Below are positions 1 through 11,791 of a stretch of 64,000 nt of DNA, piece after piece. Below the pieces are notes generated by a model, which worked only from the letters and a program-made list of their open reading frames with translations, searched no databases and was not told the origin of the DNA. The position numbers and the translations under genes were made by a program. The stretch's first letter is position 1; every line of letters begins with the position of its first letter. This stretch comes from Penicillus capitatus (taxonomy: Eukaryota > Chlorophyta), in NCBI GenBank assembly GCA_965649825.1, contig OZ287695.1, forward strand, positions 1,240,001-1,304,000. The letters are read 5' to 3'.

Positions 1-570
1 ACAACGAAGTAAATGTCGCGACCGATTCGACCGTTGTGCCGAATGAAAGACGACGACATCGAAGTTGCTGTTCTGGTCCCGTCGACGCTAGGTCCTCCGA
101 CGCAGAGTAAGGTCTGACAGCCTTCTCAGCCGCACATGCCGAATTTTTACGAGCGTGTTCGCAACAGGGAAAACAAATTGAAATTCCACTACGGGTCGAA
201 TCCATCCCGTCATACACAGTACGACCGGTCCTCTGCTCGGCTGCTTCTACGTCAGAGAAATGGATTCAGGGTGACCATTTCACAGACATCAGAAGACAGT
301 CGTGGGGTATGCAGACGGATTCTGGTTCAGCGTAGCTTACCCGTCTACGGAATATTCGCATGGAAGGTGTCAGTCATTTCAGGGAAGCTCGAAAAATGCG
401 TGAAGAACCACACTGATCCATCGTTCGCGGCGAACACAGCCAATAAAATGAATGATATCAGTGCGGTCATCACTCCCTGGAAAAGAGCAATTAGTTGTTT
501 GCAGTTAGACAACACAGCTGGCGAATATTCTGCAGATTATAAAAACGCGACTTCGCGTGTTGGCTAAAAG
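1..570. other. No supported gene
   Basis: A 143-codon open frame runs on the + strand from 136 to 567, but its product has no signal peptide, recognisable domain or compositional bias that would support it. It ends three bases before the start of the large surface-protein gene, so this stretch more likely holds that gene's upstream region or the end of a gene outside the window. No promoter element was recognised. Confidence 0.4.
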
Positions 571-3500
571 ATGCATTTCTCACTCGTCTTTCTTCTTTGT
601 CTGTTCGCCCACGAAGCCCACTCCACAGAACAATCTGCGGCGTGCCGAAAATGGCACTCTGCGCATGCAGAAGACATCTATCGCCTGCCTCGAAAAGGCA
701 CCCGCCACTTTTGTTGCCGGCGACTGTTTCCACATGCTGCAGAATTGAACGCGACAGGCATGAACGAGACAGAAGACAGGCGTAGACTGATGTTTGAAAA
801 TGCAACATCGTCTTTCTCCTTCTACCGAACCGTACGCATCGCGGCTCTCTTCATCTGTACGGAAGTCGCTGACTTGTACTGCGAACAGGGGAGAGTGGAG
901 AGACGTTCTTTGCTTCAGTCGACGGACTCGAACACTGCGACAAAGACAGGTTCGTCTCGTCTTTCTGACGGGTCCGAGGGACACCATTGCGACGGTACAG
1001 GAGAGGGATGTTCGCTGAGGCGAGGACAGGTCGACCGTTTCGTCGACGATGAGACTGGAGTGTGGCTGGTGACCGACGCCGTCCTCGACGAGATCAATAG
1101 CGACATCCAAAGAATAATCGACTGTACGAATGCAGGGGACACGCTCCTCTTCGACGTTACGAAGACGATCAAGCCGTCAGCACCCATCATCGTCTCCCGA
1201 CCGCTGACGTTGAGCGCGTACGTGGAGAACCCGAAGCTCGAGGGCGGTGCGTTTCCTCGAGCGGCCGATCGGACAGCGTTCACCTGTCCGCGGGAGAATG
1301 AAGGTCTTCTCTCTATCAGGTGGTCTGCCCCCGACTCGTCTCCTGTTCATTCTGGACCTGTCGCGCAGGACCGGCAACGTGACTCTGGCGAATATCGACG
1401 TCGACGGATGCTCATTCGACAACTCCAACGGGACTCGCGCCATCGTCGACGTCGAGTGTGGTCACGAAGATGCGAAAGGCGCTGTTCGATTCGATCACTT
1501 GGGGTTCAGCCACAACAGACTCCTCGGATCCGTCGCCATAAGAGCGAATTCCGGGCACTGCTCTGTCTTGAGGATCAGAAGTTTCTCTTTCCGCCACAAC
1601 ACCTGCGGTGGGCTGTGCGGTGCACTCTTGTCCGAAGATAACTCGCTCCACGGACTCACTGTCGTGAAGAACCAAGCGGCAAAACAATCGGCACATAACC
1701 CTGTCATGTTTCGAATGCCTCCTGGATCCAGAACTCATGCAAGCCAGATTCATGCAGCGAAGAATCCTTTTTCGCTTTTTGAAGTCGTCGAAGGACGTTT
1801 GAACTTATCAGATTCGACATTTTCGGGAGCTTCTGGCCGCGAAGCAGGAGACAATGCCGATTCCTGCATGAAACTCACAGATGCAAACGTGTCTATTAAA
1901 GAATGCGATTTTCAAAGGAATGGAGGCGATGATGGTGCGGCAATCAAAGCCACTGGATCGAGAATCATTGTTGCAAAGAGCACATTCGAAAAGAACATTG
2001 CGCGCAAGAGAGGGATTCTTTCTGTCAGGGATGGAGGATCTCTCGAAATCCACTCATGCCACTTCATATCAAATCGAGCAGGAGAATCTGGGGGTGCCAT
2101 TGATGCTAGGAAGACACACATCGTTATCACGAAATCGACCTTCAGGAACAACGAAGCTGGTTTGGTGGCCAGTGCTCGACGTCCTTCTAGTGGACAACAC
2201 CTCATCGAGAGAGATGCAAGGGAAGAGACTTCTCCGTCCTCGTCATATGGAGGGGCTGCGTATTTCGATCGTGTGACAGGAGAGATCGAAGACTGCGAGT
2301 TTCAATCAAACAAGGCTCGCAATGATGGCGGTGGCATTTACGTCGAAGAATCGACGATGGACATTGTCGGAGGAAATGTTGATAATAACCGTGCTTCCAA
2401 CGGTGGTGGCGTTTATGTACGACGCTCAAGAGTTGTCATAAGCGAAGGAGACTTTAAGGGAAACAATGCGTCTGAAGAAGGTGGAGGCATCAAGGTATAT
2501 GAAGGCTCCGATGTTACTATAAAGCAAACGTCTTTCAAAGCAAACAGAGCCGGAGATGAAGGAGGAGGCATCATAGCAGGCAAGTCGTATGTTCGTGTGA
2601 TGGGTGCCACCTTTGAAGGAAACATTGCCAAAGACGAAGGCGGTCGAATCTCTGCAGACTTCGGCACCGAACTTCACGTGCACCAATCGTTGTTCAAAAA
2701 GAATCACGCAGGAGATGGTGGAGCCGTTGAGCATGGCGAGAAAAGCGCAGGATACTTCAGCAGTGTGACTTTTGAAGAGAACACCGCGTTAGGCTACGGG
2801 GGCTCGGTGGCTGCAGAGTACGCAAAACTGAGCTTTATCGATTCGGCGTTCAGGAATGGAGCAGCTGGTTTGGGAGGCAGCTTCATCTCTCTGTCCGAAA
2901 ACTGCGATGTACACATCGAGAGCACATCCATGACCCGCGGCAGTGCTAAAAGAGGAGGGGCAATTGATGTCCTCACTTCCGTACTGAAAGCAAGGGGTCT
3001 GGATGTCTCAAATTGTTCAGCAGAGACACATGGCGGTGCACTGATGTCGACATACTCGGCAATCGTATGTGTCGACTGCTCCTTGCAGAAGAACTCGGCG
3101 AGAGAGACTGGTGGTGGCATTTCATTCGAAGCGGGCGAGAAGGACAAGAATCTGGTGCTCCAACTGGAAGGGACTTCAGTCTCGCGCAACACGGCCAAGG
3201 TCGGAGGTGAGTTCTCTCTTCAATGGCAGCAAGTCGGCGATCGATGTATCATCTCCCTCTAGGCGGTCTGCGTTTCGTGAATCCCTTCGTTTCCACAGAG
3301 TGTCTGGAGTACGGCGAGGGTTGCATCTTCGCAGCGATCATTAACACTCGATTCGAAGATAACAACGCAACTTCGGCTGGAGGGGCAATTTTTGCTCACT
3401 ATCTCGAAGCCATCCGTTTCCGTTGCTCGGCAATGCAGAAAGACTCGAATCTGGAGTTTTTCGATGAAGAAGACATCCAGTCTTTGGATAATCTGACATC

Positions 3501-6500
3501 TCAAGAACAGTTCTGCGATACATGGGAGAAGAACGAAGCTGCTGAGTATGGTCCTGTTATCGGATCATATCCTACGAAAGTGAACTTTACGATCGATCAC
3601 GCGAAGCACGTAGAGATGGACAGTGAACATGAGTACATCATCAAGAGATATCGCGCCGGCGAAGACCTTCCAGAATAATAATAATAATAAATTTGGTGCT
3701 TCTTACATCCCCTTTTCAAGTTAAACATCAGAGGAGAGGGCTTAATCAATGTTCAGACAAAGCAGAGCGAACCCAAATCAGAAGCATGCATGAAATGAGA
3801 TGTGGATCAGGGAACTCCTTGAGGGACCCTGGGAGACCGTGTAAATGAGCGGATTGGTAGAACCATGTAGTCCAGCGTCGCGAACGCCGACTTGGGGTCC
3901 TTCAGTATCTCGAAGAGAGTCTTCGACACGAAGACTTTCAGGTTTCTGCTCGGTGTCCATTCGGGAAGGGGCTGTCCTGAGGCATCGCGCTTCCGGCGAT
4001 TCAAACGGTGTGGGGCGGCAAAGTGCGATTCTTCGAGTTCAGTTGCCGGTATCTTCCAGCGGGTTGTGTTCTGTTCTGCAATGGCGGTGATGGCTGCTTC
4101 TGGATCAATGTCTGTGTCGACGTTGCTGATGACGACGGGGACTTTGTCTTTTGTGGGCGAGAGGTACGGGTTGTTCACTGCGAACGTACCGATCTCTGGC
4201 AGCTCGAGATCCCAGGCGTCTCCTGAACATTCCAAGCAGCGATCCAATGACTTCTCGAAGGACTCACGCCACTCGGCACGGATTTGCACGTAGAAACGGC
4301 CTCCGTGATCGGTGCGGATGTCTTCAACGTGTTCCTTCAGGTTCTTGATTTGGAGCTTTCGCTCCAGACTGATTCCGAGCTGGCGGAAGGACGGTCGCTC
4401 TCCCTTCAGCTTAACTGGGCAGAACTGAAAGCTGCGCTCATCACAGCGGATCTGGGCTTTGAGCTCTTGGGTTTTCTTCCGAAGCTCTCTGGTCTGGGCG
4501 TTTCGTTGCTTCTGTGCAGGAGTCTGTGTGGTCGGGGCCTTTCGTGCGGCGTCCCGGTACGATCTGGGAGCAGCACTGCCAGGATCTGTCGCTGCCGGGT
4601 CCTTTGCCGTGGGGGCGGGGGACGTGGGGTGAGCGGCGGGCGATGTCCAATCCGTGATGCTGTGGTAGAACAGCATGCAGTTCTGGACCTCCTGTAACCT
4701 GGAGATGGCCTGGATAGTCGGCTTCTCAAGGGCTTCGAGCTCGAGCGTCTCTATGATGTACTCGAAATGTCCGACGGAGGCGCGGATGTCATCTGAGCAT
4801 GCTCGGAGGAGTTGGCTCGGCGGAACGGAGTGGCGGGTGCGGCAGAGAGCAGACGTGTGCGATTCTCCCGATCGTGGCAGTTCTGGGGCTTCGGGCGCCA
4901 GAAGGAGCTGGTTGCGCATGTTCTCGAGTCTGTTCACTAACGTCAGCTGGGCTGTGTCTTTAGCTTCGTGAGCTGCCAGGTAGTCCCGGATCTTCGAGAT
5001 GAGCGTGGCGGGTTCCACGGTCGCAGCGATGTGCGTGGGGCAGGCCAGGAGGGCGGTGTTCACGAGGATTAGCTCCTTCTTGCTCATCGCCTCGAGCACC
5101 TCGGGGGTCCGGCGCAGATCGCGACGGTACCGGACCGTGTGGGCCGCTTGAGCCACCGCCGTGCGCACTGGGTCGGGGGCGGTGTCAGGACCTACGGACG
5201 TCGAACCGGAGGGCAGCATCGTACGTAAAGCGCGCGTTCGGGCACCGTCGTTCGGCAAGGGTTTTTAACGAAGCAGAACGAAAGTGTCGTACAGAGAATA
5301 TATGAAGACCTTCCAGAAATGACTCTGCAGTTCATCGACGGTCTCGACCAGGTCACTTCTGTTGATTATTCCCCTAATACCACAGCAATGGCACCACATG
5401 TCGAGTTCACCTTGGCCAATACCTCACCGCAAGTGCATGAACACAATATTACTTTCTCAAACATGGTTGGAACTGGAACCCCGGGCACTTACGAGTTAAT
5501 GATCGTGTTCGAAAGTGAAGTCATCGAGAATTTAACAGTCGTTATCGAGGTACGGGAATGCATCATTGGAGAAGTGATCGATCCTGGCACGGAGATGTGC
5601 AAAAACTGCAGCTACACAGGGTACAGTTTCAATCCCGAAGAAGACAGATGTCGGCCGTGTCCTGCAAACGGCATCTGCGAAACGAGGGTGATCGTGCCAG
5701 ATGAAGGATACTGGCAGAGCAACCCATGCTCTACACACATCAAAAAATGTCTGGCGGCGCACGCCTGCACGTCTGAGAATCGTTCTGGCGCACTGCATAA
5801 CAAAACGGATGACATGGAGAGTTGTGACATGAGCCATAACGATGTACTGGAGTACAGACGAATGCAATGTGCCGAGGCAAGGCATCCCGTCCACAGACGT
5901 TGAGATAATAAGTCATTTCTTCTGTTCCCAGGGACATTCTGGTCCATTGTGTGGATCCTGCGACACTGGATATGGAAGTCTTTTCTCTTCGAGATGCAAG
6001 AAGTGTCCAGTTGACTTTGTCAGCATCTTTATGATAGGCATCTCCGTTGTGATTGTCTCTGGCTTGACAGCCATCACGATACAAGGGACATTGAGCACTG
6101 TTAACCACAGACGGGCAGTGCTTTCTGGTCGTGGAAGACGTTCTTTGTCCAACATCTCTACCCATTCAGCACCAGATAGCGCGGAAGACATAGAAACGCA
6201 AGGCGGTCTTCAAAGAGAACAAAATAAAACGCCATCTGAGCAGATGGATGGAGTGCCTACCAGTGAAAGAATGCTCGCTAAGTGGAAGGGCATTGAGATG
6301 CTCAAGGTATGAAACAATGAAGTCTGCTGTCTCTTCATTTCTGGCAATGGCAGATCCTGTTGAACTACATCCAGATCACTGTTTTGATCTTTTCGGTGAA
6401 CGTCGGATGGGCGTTCTCTATTCGTGTCATGGCACACGTGGGAGGTGAGCCATCCCGGTGGCAATGTCATCTGAAGACTGCCTTCGTGGTTGTAGAGTTC

Positions 6501-7526
6501 TTGGGCGGACTTGCATCGGATACGATCCAGCATTCGGCAGCGTGTCTGTCTATCGGAGACCATTTGTTGCATCCGACAGCCATCGCTTTCCTGATCAGTG
6601 CGTGTGTTGTTCCGACTTTGGTGTTCATTCTCTTCAGTCTGTTCTGGATCGCAGTCACTCTTTTCAAGCGCGATCAGCAACAGCGGTTGTCGTTCTTGGG
6701 AAAGAGAACGCTGATTTCGCTGATGGCGATTTGGTACATCACCTCGGTGCCAGTGATGAAAACGGCGTTCAGCACAGGACTGTGCACGGACGTTTTCATG
6801 TCCCGGAATGGCACAGAAGAGGAGAAAATCATGTACTGGGCAGTGGATACAAGCTTGGAGTGCTTGAAGGCCGATCATCTGACACTGGCTGAAGTGGTGT
6901 GGATCTTTGTTGGTACCGTCTACGGTGGCGCACTCATTCTCTTTGTCTTCGTCATCGTCGGCCCAGAAGATCGACTTCTGGACACCGACAGCATTGGCTA
7001 TCAGACAATGGGATTCCTGTATCGTGGGTACAAGCTCGGAGCTCGACGATACTGGGAAGTCACTGTCGCCTTGAGGAAAGCATTCATTGCACTCCTGATG
7101 TTCTGTGCACAGCGCTTTGACAGTCAGTTGGCCATCGTCGGCTCCACTGCCCTCATTGCTCTCGTCATCGTGGGGCACATCGCAGCGAAGCCTTATCGCA
7201 AGAGATTCGATGAACTGAACAGGATCGAACTGGGTTCGCTTTTTGTCTCTCTCCTGACGACTCTGACTGCCGCCTCATTGAAGAGCCAGAGTTTTACGGA
7301 TGATCTAGGCCGCTTGATTATCTCAGTCATGTGTGGTATGCTTAACATTATCGCTTTCGTTGTCTTCGTTTGTTTCCTCTTTGTCTATTTCATCGACTAC
7401 TTGAAGCTCGAGATGGCAGAAGAAGGGAAACCTTTCGAATCCAATACAACAAGTTTGCGAGTACTCGCGTTGTGGATTCGCCACAAACGCGACAGCATCA
7501 TTCAATGCTTGGAATGGGGCTCTTGA
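571..7526 (+). CDS. Giant Pmp-repeat/ephrin-receptor-like multi-pass surface protein, interrupted by a retroelement
   Basis: Exons read as 571-1246, 1320-3206, 3263-3675, [insertion], 5319-5876, 5932-6306 and 6354-7526. With one copy of the target duplication removed these total 5082 nt, exactly 1694 codons. The protein opens with a signal peptide (MHFSLVFLLCLFAHEAHS). It then carries more than a dozen beta-helix repeats of the polymorphic-outer-membrane-protein type, with FxxN...GGGI/GGAI signatures such as FQSNKARNDGGGIYV and NNRASNGGGVYV. A Cys-rich stretch with CAEGHSGPLCGSC resembles ephrin-receptor-like/GCC2-GCC3 modules. The C-terminal ~450 residues hold about nine hydrophobic segments. 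The likely role is a cell-surface or adhesion/sensor protein, by analogy with similar large algal and protist proteins. The intron at 5877-5931 has a GC donor. As assembled, a TAA follows codon E at 3673-3675, so this allele encodes only the N-terminal half. Confidence 0.8.
3661..3675. repeat. Target-site duplication, left copy
   Basis: GAAGACCTTCCAGAA occurs here and again, identically, at 5304-5318. The two copies flank the inserted element exactly. Deleting one copy plus the element restores the host reading frame (…GEDLPE then MTLQF…). Confidence 0.93.
3676..5303 (-). mobile_element. ORF1-only non-LTR retrotransposon (half-LINE), minus orientation
   Basis: A 1628 bp insertion sits between identical 15 bp target-site duplications. 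Its left edge is a simple (TAA)n tract, which on the element's own strand is a 3' (TTA)n tail as in many LINE-type elements. It contains one long open frame, a gag-like ORF1, and no reverse transcriptase, endonuclease, LTRs or terminal inverted repeats. Only about 130 bp lie between the ORF1 stop and the 3' tail, so the ORF2 region was lost or never present. The perfect duplications and intact ORF indicate a recent insertion. It was presumably mobilised in trans by an autonomous relative elsewhere in the genome, which is inference. Confidence 0.85.
3807..5258 (-). CDS. Retroelement ORF1 (gag-like nucleic-acid-binding) protein
   Basis: An uninterrupted 483-residue frame, Ala/Pro/Thr-rich in the first half. 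A short basic coiled-coil-like stretch (around KQRNAQTRELRKKTQELKAQ) precedes the last third. The C-terminal ~150 residues resemble the RNA-binding/gag region of LINE ORF1 proteins of the Jockey/I/R1 type (PVVISNVDTDIDPEAAI…NLKVFVSK). The CCHC zinc knuckles that often follow this region are absent. The frame stops shortly after where they would be expected, consistent with a 3' internal deletion of the parent element. The family assignment rests on pattern recognition, not a search. Confidence 0.65.
   Translation of the reverse strand: MPNDGARTRALRTMLPSGSTSVGPDTAPDPVRTAVAQAAHTVRYRRDLRRTPEVLEAMSKKELILVNTALLACPTHIAATVEPATLISKIRDYLAAHEAKDTAQLTLVNRLENMRNQLLLAPEAPELPRSGESHTSALCRTRHSVPPSQLLRACSDDIRASVGHFEYIIETLELEALEKPTIQAISRLQEVQNCMLFYHSITDWTSPAAHPTSPAPTAKDPAATDPGSAAPRSYRDAARKAPTTQTPAQKQRNAQTRELRKKTQELKAQIRCDERSFQFCPVKLKGERPSFRQLGISLERKLQIKNLKEHVEDIRTDHGGRFYVQIRAEWRESFEKSLDRCLECSGDAWDLELPEIGTFAVNNPYLSPTKDKVPVVISNVDTDIDPEAAITAIAEQNTTRWKIPATELEESHFAAPHRLNRRKRDASGQPLPEWTPSRNLKVFVSKTLFEILKDPKSAFATLDYMVLPIRSFTRSPRVPQGVP
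5304..5318. repeat. Target-site duplication, right copy
   Basis: Identical 15-mer to 3661-3675. The host coding frame resumes directly after it with ATG (Met) at 5319, which is an internal codon of the interrupted gene rather than a start. Confidence 0.93.
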
Positions 7527-8277
7527 GACGTCCCTTCTCTTGTCGACACATGAGAATCTCTCACATTCGATTTGACAGTTTTCTGTTTCGAGTCCATCTT
7601 GCAACACAAAAACAAATGCGTCAAACGCATAGTGGTATTGTCTGTCTGCTTGTATCGGCATTAGAGATACTGGTATCGATCTGCCTGTGGGTCAGCAAAG
7701 TCCATCTGTGTTTTACATCTTACCTACCTTTTTTGATTTGCCATCGCATTCCTAACGAATTCGATGTACATGACAGAAGACGCAAGTGGCTACTGGATTG
7801 GTGCTTTCGAACTCATGAATAAGCATCAAGATATCCAGATTATTTTCCCTGTTGCCATGTGCCGAGACTGGATAATTCGCCCTGCATATCTGTGGGATAA
7901 TAAAATACGATGGTTTTCCTCATGCCGACGTAGACACATCGGAACAGGCGAATAAAAAAGAACGGACAAAGCACTCTGCAGTCTCTTTCTTTCGAGTATG
8001 CAATACTTGTAAGAAATTGACAGTCATGCTGTAGAAAGAAATCTGCGCTTAACCACTGTCCTCGACGTCCTTCTATCGTCCAGTCTTTGTCAAAGGCACT
8101 CGATCGAGGCTTCGAGATCACGATTGCTCTGATCACGATCGTTTTTGTCAGTGACACGGCCTCGTGTTTCTTCTGCCCTCATTGAACACAATCGCTCAAC
8201 GTTCGAAGCGCTGAGGCTGAAGGTCCGTCAGGTTTCGAGGTGATCGTCACGATGCGACGTCACCTTTCGGCGGAGCG
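7527..8277. other. Intergenic, no gene seen
   Basis: About 750 bp between the surface-protein stop and the DPE1 start. Only short frames without recognisable features occur. It must contain the 3' end of the upstream gene and the promoter of DPE1, but no individual element can be pointed to. Confidence 0.5.
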
Positions 8278-10130
8278 ATGTTGCGATCGCTTCATGGTTC
8301 GACGCTGCGTTCCTTCGCTTCGACCAAAAGTCCACGAAGCATTGCTTTACTTCGACGTATTTCCCGAATCTCTTGTTCACGACGTCCAACGCGCCGCTCT
8401 CCTAAATCTGCGATCCGCGCCGTGGCGTCGAAGGAAGCTCTCGACGTCGTCTCAAAGAAAAGCGTCGGCGAAGTACTTGACGAGAGCTACGACAAAATCT
8501 TCACAGAAAACGAACACGTCCGTCGAGTAGGCATCGTCTTACATCCCACCTCGCTACCAGGTCTGTCTTCTTTGACAAGACAGCTTCTTTTAGCTTCTTT
8601 AGGTCCTTATGGATGTGGAGAAGTCGGTCGCGAGGCTCTTCGATTTATCGATTGGCTCGAGAGTTGTGCCTGCCAATGTTGGCAGGTCTTGCCACTAGGA
8701 CCGCCCGATCAGATGTTCTACTCTCCCTACACAGCACTCGATACCAACTGCGGCAATCCTTTACTGATTTCGATCGATTCGCTGATCGAAGAAGGACTTC
8801 TGCAACAGCACGAAGCGCCAGAACATATTCCGATGGGTCATGCCAATTTCAAACTGGCAGCAGAACGCAAAGAGCCACTACTGAAGCTGGCAGCGGGTCG
8901 ATTGCTGGACGAACAGAGATTTCATTACCTGAGAGACGAAATGTGGAAATTCCGTTCCGAGAATGTATGGATCGAAGATTCGGCATTGTTCGAAGTATTG
9001 AGATCGACGCCAGAACTGATGTCAAAGGTGTGGTGGCAATGGCCCGAACCCATTCGTTTCCGTACACCCGAAGCCATGCAAGGAAGCAGAGAGCAACACC
9101 AACGTGCCATTGACGAATTCGTGGCCATTCAGTTTCTGTTCAACCGTCAGTGGTCAGCTGTCAAACAATACGCCAATGACAAGGGTATCAAGATCATTGG
9201 TGATATGCCCATCTATGTTGGCGGCCACAGTGCCGATGTATGGGCCAATCAGAGACTCTTTGAATTGTCAGACTCTGGCGCACCTGCTTTCGTCAGTGGT
9301 GTGCCTCCAGATGCCTTTAGCAAAACAGGACAGCTGTGGGGAACACCTCTTTACCACTGGGCAGTGCACAGAGAGTCAAACTATGAATGGTGGGCGCAGA
9401 GACTGGGACGTGCTTTTCAGTTGTTTGATGAGACCCGTATCGATCACTTCAGAGGTTTTGCAGGATACTATTCTGTCGAGGCCCACAGAGAGACAGCCAT
9501 GGTGGGTCAGTGGAAGAAAGGACCTGGTAGAGAGCTCTTTGATGCACTGCGTCAACAACTGGGGCCAATTATTGATCACGGCATCATTGCTGAGGATCTC
9601 GGCGTCATCACACCTGATGTCTATCAACTGAGAGAAGAGATCGAGGCGCCAGGAATGGTGGTACTTCAATTTGCTTTTGGAAGTAATTCCAGCAACATTC
9701 ATCTCCCACATCTACACAACAAAAACAGCGTTGTCTATCCTGGTACGCTTCAGTGGCCATTCTATCAGATTCGGATAGCGGATGTACAGGGACGCATGAC
9801 AATCCGACGGCCGTTGGATGGTTTCAGGACAACAGTCAACCGAAAGAACGAGAATATATGATGGAGTACATTGGATGCGATGAAAAAGATGCAGCGTGGT
9901 CTTTGATAAGAGAATGCATGAAATCTGTTGCTCAATCCTGCATCATCTGCTTGCAGGACATCATGCGCCTGGACAACGATCATCGCATGAATTTTCCAGG
10001 CCGAGCCGAAGACAATTGGACATGGCGTGTGAGGGACAACGGCGTCTGGGATTCGCTGAAACAGGAAGCAAAAGATTTGAGACGACTGGCAAAGAATTAC
10101 AATCGTTTGCCGAAGGGATTGTCTAAGTAA
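8278..10130 (+). CDS. DPE1: 4-alpha-glucanotransferase (disproportionating enzyme, DPE1 type)
   Basis: Transfers alpha-1,4-glucan segments between maltooligosaccharides (GH77) in starch metabolism. Exons 8278-9742 and 9790-10130 join to 601 residues, with a 47-nt GT-AG intron between. The join recreates the family motif VVYPGTHDNPTAVGWFQ. Other GH77 landmarks are visible: HPTSLPG and GCGEVG near the N-terminus of the mature enzyme, IIGDMPIYVGGHSADVW, a catalytic-Asp region DETRIDHFRGF, and the acid IIAEDLGVITPDV. The first ~60 residues are rich in Arg and Ser with few acids (MLRSLHGSTLRSFASTKSP), as expected for an organellar transit peptide and without a preceding secretory signal peptide. 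Plastid location is inferred from family precedent and this leader. Confidence 0.92.
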
Positions 10131-10216
10131 AACGGTTAACGGCGAGGAATGATGATGTGAAGGACACGTGCCTTACTTAATCAAACGAACGAACGTCTTC
10201 TGATGCAACAGACACT

Positions 10217-11440
10217 TCACCATTCCTCATCTGGAAGTTCTGGTTTAGACGGATCTTTAGGATCATTCGGCTTCAGTCTCTCAGCCAGCTTGCCTGCTGT
10301 CAATGTGTCACCCGTCTTGTAAGCCAGCTTCATTTGCATACGCAACAGCTCCTGTCACACAAGACATCTCAGAAGTGACGCGTAGTCGTCGTCTACACTG
10401 CATCGATGAACCTGTTGTTTCATAACGGAGGCTTTTTCAGTTGTCTGGAGCTCGTGGTAAGCTTCTTGAATACGTCGTTGATGATCTTCCAGTTTCTTTC
10501 TCTCTTTCTCTTTTCGCCTCTCCTCTTCATCATTGAAATGGTAGTCCTCGACCACTGCCTTCTTCTTCTTCGAAGCCTTCCTCGATTTCTTCTTCTGATG
10601 ATACGCATCCAAGTCGTAGTACTTTGGATGCGGCAACGTGCCTGGGATGGAACATGATGATGGGTGGCGAATAGACCTGCAAAGACTTTACCCGTGTTGT
10701 AGTCCTCTGCAAAATCTGCAAAGAGTTTCATCTCTTCTGTCCTGTTGAGCGACTCCGTGTCGATGCGTTTGGTATCCATTGCCCATTTCACAAATTCTGC
10801 TCGCTTAGAGTGGTAATCCGATTCCCGGATCACACCATATCGTCCAAAAGCACTCATCTCCTTTGATATCTTGTCCTTCCTTCTCTTCTTACCCTTCTTT
10901 GATCTGTGTTTCTTGGAGCGATGCTTCAAACGTCTGCCGGAATTATCCGATGCATCCGAGTCAGAAAGGGATATGTCATCATCAGAGGATCCAGAAAAAC
11001 TCCCAGATCGATGTGGACTCGCTCTACCTTCAGCAGATCTCGCCAGAGCATTCAAGATACGTTTCCTTTTCTGCATAGGAGGACGTTTAGCACAGATTCA
11101 GGTCGACACAGTGCCGCACTTTATGCAGACGGCTCAATCGAGATGCATTGGCTACTTGAAATCGTCTAAGCAACAGTGCTGCCTTCTGAGGCACCCAATC
11201 GCTCTCTTTCAAGGCCGCCGTTCGAACTTTTTGACCAAATTGTGGCATCAGAGCCTGTAACTTGACACTGGCTGCTTCTTCTTTCTCTTGCTGAAGTTTC
11301 TGAAAATGCTTTTCCACCTATGTGGCGATTTTGGCTTCACGAGCATACACAATGAGAGCGTTTCATACCATACTGGCCCCTCGATTTTCCGCATCCTTCT
11401 CTACGGCACTCCTCGTGCCGACGCTATGTGGCATTTCCAT
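10217..11440 (-). CDS. Conserved lysine-rich nuclear-type protein (EDYNT..LPHPKYY family)
   Basis: Five exons on the minus strand (11440-11369, 11317-11120, 11070-10692, 10641-10412, 10351-10217) join to 337 residues, an exact multiple of three. The middle carries a conserved eukaryotic signature I recognise without a firm name: YGVIRESDYHSKRAEFVKW, then EDYNTGTLPHPKYYDLDAY, restored only when the intron 10691-10642 is removed. Ser/Asp-rich and Lys/Arg-rich tracts before it suggest a nuclear protein, and the second half is a charged helix. The last intron (10411-10352) ends TGTGTGACAG, an example of the local fused branch-site/acceptor signal. An alternative start two codons downstream (11434) is possible. 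Function unknown. Confidence 0.75.
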
Positions 11441-11791
11441 TTCAAAGGACAGGCACAGATTCCGGAGCCGCGCGACTCGATGTGACGTCACGCGTTTCGC
11501 CGAGGGCGGTGGCCAATGGACCACGTGTCCCCGGCCGAAGCAGCGCCCGATCGCGGCGATCTAATGGATATGCACCGTCAGCAGCGGCGCCGCTTGCCAA
11601 TAAGATAATCTGCATGGCAGAATCGACGGAAGTTAGACTTCTCCGAGGGGGCACTGAGGTACTTAAGTCCCAACCATATGACCTGCCTCCAGTCGAATTT
11701 GTCTGCTGTTTCAGTCGTCTCCTTCTCCCAGTTGCCGTATTGTCGACGTCTGTCACCGAAATCTGTCTAGCGGAAGAAACGTAAACAAGTC
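11441..11791. other. Divergent intergenic region
   Basis: About 350 bp between the divergently read lysine-rich protein and secreted-family member 1. GC-rich in its first half. The open frames here are shadows without supportable features, and it probably serves both promoters. Confidence 0.4.

Noticed and set aside
1304-1319. A 16-nt intron in the surface-protein gene (GTCTTCTCTCTATCAG)
   Set aside because: It would keep the frame, but a 73-nt intron 1247-1319 with a strong GTGCGT donor uses the same acceptor, fits the size class and restores a Gly-rich repeat context.
3676-5303. LTR retrotransposon or DNA transposon
   Set aside because: No long direct repeats or terminal inverted repeats; the asymmetric simple-sequence tail and 15 bp target duplication fit a non-LTR mechanism.
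6210-7178. 322-codon minus-strand frame
   Set aside because: Antisense to the multi-pass C-terminus of the surface protein, where membrane segments and intron signals clearly support the plus strand.
9753-9789. Separate small gene beginning inside the DPE1 intron
   Set aside because: The frame from 9753 is intron plus the true last DPE1 exon; removing 9743-9789 joins the conserved GTHDN motif.
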